Below are positions 12,945 to 20,355 of a stretch of 52,000 bases of DNA, piece after piece; positions within the stretch are counted from its first letter, which is position 1, and the number at the start of each line of letters is the position of its first letter. The translations under genes and the position numbers were made by a program. This DNA comes from Planctomycetaceae bacterium (GTDB lineage: Bacteria; Planctomycetota; Planctomycetia; Pirellulales; PNKZ01). The DNA is taken from assembly GCA_016793115.1 (NCBI GenBank), contig JAEUIN010000116.1, forward strand, positions 1-52,000, given 5' to 3'. The notes under the pieces were generated by a model. The model made no database searches. It was not told where the DNA came from and was given only the letters and a program-made list of their open reading frames with translations.

Positions 12945-13363
12945 GACTTACCTGAAGGGTGACGGACTAACTCGAAGTGCGCTCGGAACGCCGCTGCGGA
13001 CGGAGAATCCTACGGCCGCGGCGCGCTGGAGAGGCGAGCGCCCGGCGACCGTCCGCAAAGCGAACCTAGTCGGAAAAGTTTCTCGGCTATGATCGGCCGG
13101 AAAGTCCCGCATCTTAAACGCGAACGGATGCGATCGACTAGGGGGACGGCACCGGTTGTCGCGAACAAGAACACTATCGCAATTGTTACTATTACCGGGC
13201 TTGATATCGCAAACAGCAGGCGCGGGCTTCGACTGGGCCGTCGATCAACGGGGTTTTTAGCTTGCTTAGGTCGACGTAACGGAAGCGGGCGCAGCGATTT
13301 GTCGGGCGTGGGACCGCTCAATCCGGCGCGGCTGAAAATAACGACGACGCCTGCAGGATGGCT
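12945..13363. other. Gene-free interval between lpdA and birA
   Basis: About 420 bp without a convincing gene. Open frames on both strands here are short, start without a ribosome site, and translate to Arg-rich products. The region must carry the lpdA promoter on the minus strand, but I see no good -10/-35 pair, and no RNA gene. Confidence 0.4.
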
Positions 13364-14134
13364 TCACGTCTTGACTGTGACGCCCGAATAAATCGCGCGT
13401 CGGCCTGCGGGCGTGTCGAGCAAGACCGCCCCGTCGTCGGCGATGCCGGCGCAAACTCCGCCGACCCGCTCTTCCCCCGCTTGAATCGTCAGCGGCTGAC
13501 CTCGTTGCAGACATAGCTCGTCGGCAATTGCCGCCAATTCTTGGCGATCGTTGCCGAGTTTCAGAAACACTTCGTCGAGGCCCGTCAACAATTCGGCCAG
13601 CAGTTCGGTCTTATCAAGCAGCCCGCCGAGTTCGTCGACGAGCGACGCGGCCAAACTCGCCACTTCCGGAGGCGCCTCGGCAAGGGAGTTGTTGGCGTTG
13701 AGACCGATGCCGAGAATCTGCCGCCCGTCGGCCAAGGCTTCGACGAGAATGCCTGCCAGCTTGCGCGGACCGATGTAGACGTCGTTCGGCCAGCGAATCC
13801 CGACGGCGGGCGTTCCCATTCGGCGGGTCACGACGTCGACGATCGCCACGGCCGCGGCCAGCGGAACCATGCAGCTAAAGCGAGTCTCGATCGCATAACG
13901 CGACGGATCGAAGAGCAAACTAAAGGCCAGGCTGCCGGCGCCCGTCCACCATTTGTTAGCGCCTCGCCCGCGCCCCGCGGTTTGTTCTTCGGCCACGACC
14001 AGCAAGCCCGCGCCTGGCGGGACTTCGACGGCCAGACGCCGAGCTGCGTCGTTCGTCGAGTCGATCGATTGTGAGTACTCGACGCGCGCTATGAAATCCG
14101 GGACGCGCAAACGATGTGGTTCGAGGTGCAGCAT
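13364..14134 (-). CDS. birA: Biotin--[acetyl-CoA-carboxylase] ligase
   Basis: The 256-residue protein covers the catalytic and C-terminal domains of biotin protein ligase: SIDSTNDA at residues 23-30, the biotinyl-AMP loop TAGRGRGANKWW (52-63), and 'GIRWPNDVYIGPRKLAGIL' for biotin and ATP binding. It attaches biotin to carboxyl carrier protein. The protein starts directly with the catalytic domain and has no N-terminal winged-helix, so it should not act as a biotin-operon repressor like E. coli BirA. It is the third gene of a minus-strand run behind the cyclo-ligase and ftr. Confidence 0.93.
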   Translation of the reverse strand: MLHLEPHRLRVPDFIARVEYSQSIDSTNDAARRLAVEVPPGAGLLVVAEEQTAGRGRGANKWWTGAGSLAFSLLFDPSRYAIETRFSCMVPLAAAVAIVDVVTRRMGTPAVGIRWPNDVYIGPRKLAGILVEALADGRQILGIGLNANNSLAEAPPEVASLAASLVDELGGLLDKTELLAELLTGLDEVFLKLGNDRQELAAIADELCLQRGQPLTIQAGEERVGGVCAGIADDGAVLLDTPAGRRAIYSGVTVKT

Positions 14135-14207
14135 GCGGAAGAAGTCCGTCGTCAGCCCGGCATCGAGAGGTATGCCGGACCAAGGATAGCCGGTCGCGAA
14201 CCGCCGA

Positions 14208-15158
14208 CTACGGGCCGCCGACCGGGGCCGGTTGCTTGTCCGGGTGCAAATAGACGAAGCTCTTGCCGAGGCGGCCGTTGTAGTTGCCGGCGGAAATCTT
14301 CACGAGGCCCGGCACGTCGAGCGCGGCCGCGACGGCATCTTTGGTCGCGGCGGCGATCGTCGCCAGGTCGCGACCGTTCAAGATAATTTCCATAACCGAG
14401 GCGACTCCGGTCGGCAGCTTCGATTTTTCGCCGAGTTCATCGCGCAGCGTCGGACAAAACTCGGCGTAGGTGCTGGCGATGGAGAACGAATAGCGGCTGC
14501 CGGCCTTGGAGCCGGAACCTGCGATTCCGCCGGGAAACGGCAGAATCACGCCCGACACCGCGGCTGCGGCGTCGCGAGCCCGTTCCGCCGCGTCCAGCGC
14601 CGAGTCGACCGAGTCGCCCAATAACCAGACGTTGCCCCCCATCAATCCGTCGCGAAATCCGAAACGGCGATCCAATGTGAACTCGCCGCCGAGAATCGGG
14701 ATCACCCACACGCGTCGACCGTGGCGAACGGCGCGCCGCTGATAGCCGTCGCCGAAGAAGGCGATCTTCCGGCCGAGTTTGAAATACTCTTCCGTATCGA
14801 GCAGGTTGAAGCAGGCCGCGGTGGGGCACGTGAGCACGTTTTGGCTCAGCCGCACGAGCAGCGATCGTTCGAGTTTGGCCGCGCGATCTTTGTAAAACCG
14901 CGGCACATGAAACTGCACGATCGCGCCGGGCCGGCCGTCGGGAGTGGCGAACGATTCGTCGCCGCCGGGGCCGACATAGCGATCGAGCCCCGCTTCGCAA
15001 TCGCAGAAGATCGTGCTCGAGGCGTTGCCGGTCGCCGCGTTCACCGCATGGTCGAGCCACGTGCGGTCCCGGGCGGTAATCAATACCTCGGCGTAGATGC
15101 TGCGAAAGGCTTCGGCGTAGGTGTCGTCGACCAAACGTGCAAACCGCTCGTCGCTCAT
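14208..15158 (-). CDS. ftr: Formylmethanofuran--tetrahydromethanopterin N-formyltransferase
   Basis: The 316-residue protein resembles archaeal Ftr and bacterial FhcD. The N-terminus reads DDTYAEAFRSIYAEVLITA, followed by a 'NAATGNASSTIFCDCEAGLDRY' block, PDGRPGAIVQFHVPRF and a C-terminal GNYNGRLGKSFVYL. It transfers a formyl group between methanofuran and tetrahydromethanopterin (H4MPT), part of the archaeal-type C1 pathway used for formaldehyde oxidation in methylotrophs and present in many planctomycetes. The partner fhcA/B/C genes are not in this window, so the subunit is encoded apart from the rest of a possible complex. It lies 41 bp behind a folate C1 gene. The start codon has only a weak ribosome site. 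Confidence 0.9.
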   Translation of the reverse strand: MSDERFARLVDDTYAEAFRSIYAEVLITARDRTWLDHAVNAATGNASSTIFCDCEAGLDRYVGPGGDESFATPDGRPGAIVQFHVPRFYKDRAAKLERSLLVRLSQNVLTCPTAACFNLLDTEEYFKLGRKIAFFGDGYQRRAVRHGRRVWVIPILGGEFTLDRRFGFRDGLMGGNVWLLGDSVDSALDAAERARDAAAAVSGVILPFPGGIAGSGSKAGSRYSFSIASTYAEFCPTLRDELGEKSKLPTGVASVMEIILNGRDLATIAAATKDAVAAALDVPGLVKISAGNYNGRLGKSFVYLHPDKQPAPVGGP

Positions 15159-15199
15159 GGGCGCTGTTCCGTGCGAAGTTCCAACTTACCTGTTCGCGA

Positions 15200-15850
15200 T
15201 CACTCGCCGCGACGCGACGGGATCTGCCGGTCGTAGATCGCCACTTCCGTGATGATCTTGTCCATGAAGATGTCATGCGGCATCGTCGGAATTTCCGGGA
15301 ACATCTGGCACTCGAACGCCAGCGCGACGAGCGGGCAATCCATGCGGGAATGTTCGAGCAGCTTGTCGTAGTAGCCGAACCCGTGCCCGGTTCGTGCGCC
15401 GCGACGATCGAACGCCACGCCCGGCACCATGATCAGATCGAGCTCATCGGGCCGAATTCTCTTCTCGGGGCGAGCACGCAGCTCCTCGCGGGGCTCGAGA
15501 ATCTTGTACATGCCGATTGCCAATTCGTTCATGTCTTCCAACAAAAACAGTTCGAGCTCGCCGTCGACGCAATACGGCACGACGATCCGCTTGCCGTGCG
15601 TGAGCGCCGTTGCCAAGTAGTGCCGCGTGCGGACTTCGCTCCGCACGTCGACGTAGTACATGACCGTCTTTGCGGCTGCGTATTCCGGCAAGGCCACGAA
15701 CTTTTCGCAGATTCCTTGGCTCAGTTCGTCTTTGTTGGGCAGCGCGTTGCGCGCGGCATGCGCCGCCTCGCGAATGGCCTTCTTGCGGGCTTGCATGTCG
15801 GAAAGAGGAGCGCCGTCAGCGGGCGCAACCGAGGCTTGGTCCGTCGTCAT
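15200..15850 (-). CDS. 5-formyltetrahydrofolate cyclo-ligase
   Basis: The 216-residue protein converts 5-formyl-THF to 5,10-methenyl-THF with ATP. Family features are the N-terminal basic helix (ARKKAIREAAHAARNAL), the 'MYYVDVRSEV' strand, LDLIMVPGVAFDRRG and the phosphate loop TGHGFGYYDK near residue 155. The open frame extends 71 codons further upstream, but ATG 15850 has a strong AAAGGAG ribosome site six bases before it and gives the expected family length. It heads a minus-strand run with ftr and birA, so folate-linked and H4MPT-linked C1 genes are adjacent. Confidence 0.92.
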   Translation of the reverse strand: MTTDQASVAPADGAPLSDMQARKKAIREAAHAARNALPNKDELSQGICEKFVALPEYAAAKTVMYYVDVRSEVRTRHYLATALTHGKRIVVPYCVDGELELFLLEDMNELAIGMYKILEPREELRARPEKRIRPDELDLIMVPGVAFDRRGARTGHGFGYYDKLLEHSRMDCPLVALAFECQMFPEIPTMPHDIFMDKIITEVAIYDRQIPSRRGE

Positions 15851-16043
15851 CCATGCTCCTTTGAGCGAGATTAGGGCCGTGGCAAGTCCGCCGGCGTTCG
15901 AGTGCCGGCACGAAGCTGCTATCGTAACAAATCGGGCCGCGCGAACTAGCCGATTGCCGCCGCGACGTCGCCGCCCAACCGGTCGGCGAGGTTGAATTCG
16001 ATCAACTCTGCACAAGTTGCGAATCGTTAAAACTGGGTCGACC

Positions 16044-16072
16044 TTGACCCATTTAAGACCCACGACTATCTA
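16044..16072 (+). promoter_or_regulatory. Putative sigma-70 promoter for the outer-membrane paralogue pair
   Basis: TTGACC (16044-16049) and TATCTA (16067-16072) are separated by 17 bases, 67 bp upstream of ATG 16139. The -35 is close to consensus and the -10 is only half matched, so this is a candidate. Confidence 0.35.
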
Positions 16073-16138
16073 AATCGCCCGGATTTTTTCGAATTCGGCG
16101 CGTTTTTTCTCAAGTTTCTCGGTGCGACCGTCATCGGC

Positions 16139-17290
16139 ATGCGCTCGCTGACAAAAATCGCGATGCTCGGGGCCGCGACGGCGGCTTGTTGGGCGGTCTG
16201 CGCGCCGCGCACTTCGCTCGCGCAGCGCGTGGCCATTCCCACGGCTCCGCCGAGCAACCCGTTTGCGACTACGGCGCCTCCCGCGACGTTCGCCCCCAAC
16301 ACCGGAGTGCCCTCGTTAAGTGCGCCGAGCTACGGCGCTCCTGCCGCGTCGCCCTACAGTTCCGCGCCTCAACTTGCGCCGGCTTGGGATCCCTATGCGC
16401 TACCCGGCACGACGACCGCCCCGCCTCCCGCGCTCCCCGCCTACGGCACGCAGCCCGCACAACCGTCGCTCGGCTTTCCGTTCCAGGATTGGTCGGCCCC
16501 CTCCACGCGGCTCGTGCAGGGGATCGGCATGCAATACACATACATCAATCGCGACGGCGGCACCGACGGCTTCGGCATTGAAGACGTCGATTTGTTCGCA
16601 TCGCTGGCGTTTCCCTTTTTCAACAACGTAAACATCGCGCCGATTCTGTTCACACCGGGTTTTAATTTCCATTTTCTCCAAGGCCCCGGCGGCGGACCGC
16701 CCCGCGATCTCCCGCCGACCGTTTACGACGTCTACGCGCAACTCAGTTGGAAGCCGCAGTTCTACGAGCGATTCGGCGCCGACCTCGCCGTCAGCGTCGG
16801 CGCCTACACCGACTTTTCATATACGGATCACACCAGTATTCGAATCCTCGGCCGCGCGCTGGGAACCTATACGGTCGATCCCCGCTGGCAAATCGCCGCA
16901 GGCGTCATCTACCTCGATCGACTCGACATTAAAATCCTGCCCGCGGGCGGCATCATTTGGAAACCGCACGACGATGCCCGGTTCGAACTCTTGTTCCCGC
17001 AGCCGAAGCTTTCCCAGCGCATCACGAACTTCAACAACTACGAATTATGGGGCTACCTCGGCGGTGAATACGGCGGCGGTCAATGGTCGATCGCCCACGT
17101 GAACGGAGCCCACGACGTCGTGAACTACAACGATTTTCGCATCTTTGTCGGCGTCGAAGGAATCGGCCCGCGACTACGTGGCCACATCGACTTCGGCTAC
17201 GTGTTTCACCGCGAACTGCTGTATTTGAGCGGGCCGCCGATTCTCGAGCCCGACGATACGTTCATGTTCCGCGCCGGTTTCACCTACTAG
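16139..17290 (+). CDS. Putative outer-membrane beta-barrel protein, paralogue 1
   Basis: The 383-residue protein has a signal peptide (residues 1-29, cleavage near SLA-Q), a Pro/Ala/Ser/Thr-rich linker (about 30-110), and a C-terminal region (about 120-383) of alternating hydrophobic strands rich in Tyr, Phe and Gly. It ends with MFRAGFTY, an aromatic C-terminus as used for outer-membrane assembly. It shares its organisation and several blocks with the next gene: a 'RLGxDxAVxxG' strand, the AGVIYLDR / VGALYLGR strand, 'PAGGIIWK', and 'YLGGEYGG'. It could be a DUF6268-type barrel; the cargo is unknown. No clear ribosome site precedes the ATG. Confidence 0.68.
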   Translation: MRSLTKIAMLGAATAACWAVCAPRTSLAQRVAIPTAPPSNPFATTAPPATFAPNTGVPSLSAPSYGAPAASPYSSAPQLAPAWDPYALPGTTTAPPPALPAYGTQPAQPSLGFPFQDWSAPSTRLVQGIGMQYTYINRDGGTDGFGIEDVDLFASLAFPFFNNVNIAPILFTPGFNFHFLQGPGGGPPRDLPPTVYDVYAQLSWKPQFYERFGADLAVSVGAYTDFSYTDHTSIRILGRALGTYTVDPRWQIAAGVIYLDRLDIKILPAGGIIWKPHDDARFELLFPQPKLSQRITNFNNYELWGYLGGEYGGGQWSIAHVNGAHDVVNYNDFRIFVGVEGIGPRLRGHIDFGYVFHRELLYLSGPPILEPDDTFMFRAGFTY

Positions 17291-17306
17291 CGGCTTGAGG
17301 CGGAGC

Positions 17307-18482
17307 ATGGTCCGAACGCCGCGGCGGCTGCGATTTCTCGGCGTGTGCCTCACGGTCGCCCTAGCGCAGGGTTCCGTCGCCGACGGCCAACTCACCGCGC
17401 CGCCGACGGCGCTGCCGCTTAACTCCGCCCTGCGCGAAGACGCCACGCCGAGCGAAGAGCGGCTGTTCAATTTGCCGAGCTTGGAGGAAAAACGACCGCG
17501 GGCCGCGGCGGCGAGCGTGGCTCTCGCACCCATCGAAAGTCGAACCGTTTCGCAGATTCTCGTCGCGCCGCCGCAAGCGATCACGCCGCGCAGCACTCCG
17601 ATCTTCGTCGAAGAGCCCGCTGTGGAAGGACCGGTGTTCCCGCTCGACGAACCGCCGCCCGCGCCCCCGTTCAGTTGGCGACCGACGTCGATTCCCCCCG
17701 GCGCGAAGAGTGGAATCGTACAGGCCGTGATCAGTCGTAAGACGTTGATTCCCCGCCTCGGCGACGACGACGGCTTCGGCGTCTCCTCGATTACTCAAGG
17801 GGTGACGCTCGCGGTGCCGCCGTTTTATTACGGCTCCCCGATTCTCGTTACGCCGAGCGTCGCCGCGCACTTTACGGACGGACCCGGCCCAGCGCCCGTT
17901 CCGCCGCGACTGTTCGACGTCGAACTTCAATTCCGCTATATGAAGCAGGCCACGCCGCGGTTGGGGATCGATGTGGCAGTCGCGCCGAGCTACTTCGGCG
18001 ACGGCGACAACGATTCCAGCGAAGCGTACCGTGTCGTCGGACATGCGATCGCAGCCTACGAACTGCGCCCCAAGCTGCAACTGGTCGTCGGCGCGCTCTA
18101 TCTGGGGCGCGAAGATTGGCCGGCCGTGCCGGTCGGCGGGGTCATCTGGAAACGAAGCGATGAGTGGCGTTATGAGTTGGTCGTACCGCGGCCGCGCATC
18201 TACTACCGGCCGTTCGTCAACGGCGACGTTCAACATTGGACGTTTCTCGGCGGCGAGTTCGGCGGCAACACTTGGGCCATCGATCGCCCAGGCGACATCG
18301 CCGACAAACTGACCTACAGCGACTTGCGACTCGTCGTGGGCTATGAGCGCTTCAAGACTCAGGGCAGCAATTTGCGCTTCGAGGCCGGCTGGGTCTTCAA
18401 TCGCTCGATCGAATTTGAGAGCGGTTTCCCTGGGTTTGATCCGTCGGATTCTTTTATGGTGCGCGGCGAGAGCCGTTTTTGA
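17307..18482 (+). CDS. Putative outer-membrane beta-barrel protein, paralogue 2
   Basis: The 391-residue protein has a signal peptide (residues 1-27, ...VADGQ), a disordered Pro/Ala-rich stretch (about 30-130), then barrel-like strands to the C-terminus, which ends in MVRGESRF with a terminal Phe. The strand order mirrors the upstream gene (VGALYLGREDW, VPVGGVIWKR, FLGGEFGGNTWAI, LVVGYERF), indicating a tandem duplication with strong divergence. ATG 17307 has a GAGG site before it; a TTG 12 bases earlier is also in frame. The gap to the upstream gene is 16 bp, so the two are probably co-transcribed. Confidence 0.68.
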   Translation: MVRTPRRLRFLGVCLTVALAQGSVADGQLTAPPTALPLNSALREDATPSEERLFNLPSLEEKRPRAAAASVALAPIESRTVSQILVAPPQAITPRSTPIFVEEPAVEGPVFPLDEPPPAPPFSWRPTSIPPGAKSGIVQAVISRKTLIPRLGDDDGFGVSSITQGVTLAVPPFYYGSPILVTPSVAAHFTDGPGPAPVPPRLFDVELQFRYMKQATPRLGIDVAVAPSYFGDGDNDSSEAYRVVGHAIAAYELRPKLQLVVGALYLGREDWPAVPVGGVIWKRSDEWRYELVVPRPRIYYRPFVNGDVQHWTFLGGEFGGNTWAIDRPGDIADKLTYSDLRLVVGYERFKTQGSNLRFEAGWVFNRSIEFESGFPGFDPSDSFMVRGESRF

Positions 18483-18642
18483 GCGGTTTTTGCGATTTTC
18501 CCTGTCCACTCGACGAGTCGTCGGTGACTTATACAATGGTTTACCGGGGTTAGGGCTCGTCTTTATCGTCTGATAGCGTCTTGGGTTGCGCCGCCGCCCG
18601 TGCATCGACGTTCGGATCAGCTCATTTGAATTTAGACTGGTC

Positions 18643-18658
18643 TGTGAAACTATTCACA
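18643..18658. promoter_or_regulatory. CRP-like palindrome TGTGA-N6-TCACA upstream of moaC
   Basis: The 16-base sequence TGTGAAACTATTCACA matches the symmetric CRP/FNR-family consensus TGTGA-N6-TCACA exactly. It lies about 60 bp upstream of the moaC start, in the 236-bp gap after the barrel genes. Binding by a CRP-family regulator is inference. Confidence 0.45.
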
Positions 18659-18718
18659 ATGTCAGGCAGACGGTTTACAGCGCAGACTGTACGCCGGCCA
18701 GACGGGAATTCTTGCGAC

Positions 18719-19213
18719 ATGACGGCCGAGTTTACGCATTTCGACGACGGCGGTGCGGCCCGCATGGTCGACGTCGGCGCGAAAGACGTGACGCGGCGCG
18801 TCGCTCGCGCCGCCGGACGAGTCGTGATGGCGCCGCAAACGCTGAGCTTAATTCGCGGCGGCGGACATCAGAAGGGGGACGTCCTCGCGGTGGCGCGCTT
18901 GGCGGGAATCATGGCCGCGAAGCGAACCGCCGACTTGATTCCCCTGTGTCACAGCTTGCCGCTCGATTCGACGTCGGTCGAATTTGATTTCGACGACGAA
19001 CGCACGCTACGGATTGAAGCGACCGCGGCCTGCACGGGGCGCACGGGAGTGGAGATGGAAGCGCTCACGGCCGTGTCGGTCGCGGCGCTGACCGTTTATG
19101 ACATGTGCAAGTCCGTCGATCGGACCATGACGATCGACGCGATTCAGTTGGTGGAGAAAACGGGGGGACGGAGCGGGCATTTTGTTCGCGGGCCCGAAGG
19201 GCCGCCGAAGTAA
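18719..19213 (+). CDS. moaC: Cyclic pyranopterin monophosphate synthase
   Basis: The 164-residue protein contains the complete MoaC signature: [18 protein letters not shown] near residues 15-32, [20 protein letters not shown] near 60-80, '[27 protein letters not shown]' near 103-129, and KTGGRSGHF at the C-terminus. It converts the MoaA product into cyclic pyranopterin monophosphate in molybdenum-cofactor synthesis. No other moa gene is in the window. An upstream open extension exists, but ATG 18719 gives the family length. A CRP-like palindrome lies in the upstream region. Confidence 0.95.
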   Translation: MTAEFTHFDDGGAARMVDVGAKDVTRRVARAAGRVVMAPQTLSLIRGGGHQKGDVLAVARLAGIMAAKRTADLIPLCHSLPLDSTSVEFDFDDERTLRIEATAACTGRTGVEMEALTAVSVAALTVYDMCKSVDRTMTIDAIQLVEKTGGRSGHFVRGPEGPPK

Positions 19214-19274
19214 CTCGACGATGCCGGTGGATGTCGTCCATCGGGCTTCGACTTTGCACGAAGAAGGGAATTGT

Positions 19275-20279
19275 ATGGCGGGCGTCATCGGTCGACAAAG
19301 CGGATCTCCGCGGGCGTTCGGCTCGCTGTTCGACGGAATTCGCGACGACATGGTCCGCGTGGAAGAGCTTTTGCGGAGCCAGTTGCGCAGCGCCGATCCC
19401 TACGTGGACCAACTCGTGAAGCACGGATTTCGCCTCGGCGGCAAGCGGCTTCGCCCCGCCTTGCTGCTGTTGGCCGGAGTCGCGGTCGGCTCGATCGGGT
19501 CGGCGCACATTACGCTGGCCGTCGTGATGGAGATGATCCACACGGCGACTCTGATTCACGACGACGTCCTCGATGAAGCGGCGCTCCGCCGCCATCTGGA
19601 TACCGTTAACGCCCGCTGGGGAAACAAGTCGGGCGTTCTGCTCGGCGATTTCTTGTTTAGCCACGCGTTCTATTTAGCGGCGACGACCGACGACGCCTAC
19701 GCCTGCCGCTTGATCGGTCGTTCGACGAATATCGTGTGCGAAGGGGAAATGCGGCAAATCAACAGCCGCGGCCGGCTCGACCTGCCGGAATCGGAATATT
19801 ACGAGATCATCGACGCCAAAACGGCCGAGCTATGCGCTTGCTGCTGTCGGCTCGGCGCCCACTTCGCGGGAGCGACCGCGGCGCAGGAAGATGCGCTGGA
19901 ACGCTATGGCCGCAACCTCGGCATCGCGTTCCAAATCGTCGACGATCTGCTTGATCTCGAAGGAGACGAAGCGGTCACGGGCAAGTCGCTCGGAACCGAT
20001 CTGGAGCAACTCAAGCCGACGTTGCCGTTGATTCGCCTGCTGAATCAACTCTCGCCGCCGGATCGCGGCGCACTGCAAACCGCGCTGACGTCGGCGACCG
20101 CCGAGCGACGAGCGATTCTCGAGCCTTGGCTTGCGCGGACCGACGGATTGATCTATGCTCGCAACGAGGCGCGTAAGTTCGCAGCCATGGCGCAACAAGA
20201 CCTCGAAGAAATCCCGCCTGGACCGCATCGCGACGTGTTGCATCGTTTGGCCGAGGGCGTCGTGTCGCGCAACGTTTGA
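19275..20279 (+). CDS. Polyprenyl diphosphate synthase (trans-isoprenyl diphosphate synthase)
   Basis: The 334-residue protein has GGKRLRPALLLLAG near residue 57, the first Asp-rich motif DDVLDEA near 95, the 'NKSGVLLGDFLFS' segment, and the second motif DDLLDLEGD near 221. This matches long-chain (octaprenyl or heptaprenyl) diphosphate synthases that make quinone side chains. In FARM terms, small residues ahead of the first motif fit a long-chain product, which I infer rather than establish. ATG 19275 is preceded by GAAGAAGGGA. It follows moaC by 61 bp on the same strand. Confidence 0.92.
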   Translation: MAGVIGRQSGSPRAFGSLFDGIRDDMVRVEELLRSQLRSADPYVDQLVKHGFRLGGKRLRPALLLLAGVAVGSIGSAHITLAVVMEMIHTATLIHDDVLDEAALRRHLDTVNARWGNKSGVLLGDFLFSHAFYLAATTDDAYACRLIGRSTNIVCEGEMRQINSRGRLDLPESEYYEIIDAKTAELCACCCRLGAHFAGATAAQEDALERYGRNLGIAFQIVDDLLDLEGDEAVTGKSLGTDLEQLKPTLPLIRLLNQLSPPDRGALQTALTSATAERRAILEPWLARTDGLIYARNEARKFAAMAQQDLEEIPPGPHRDVLHRLAEGVVSRNV

Positions 20280-20355
20280 GCCGTCTCGGAAGTCGTCGCC
20301 CGATGAGCGGCGGAGCACGATCCCGAACGCGCCGTCGACGTTCTCGGGACAATAT

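Noticed and set aside
13010..13391. Short frames on both strands in the lpdA-birA gap
   Set aside because: No ribosome site, Arg-rich, no homology that I recognise; treated as non-coding.
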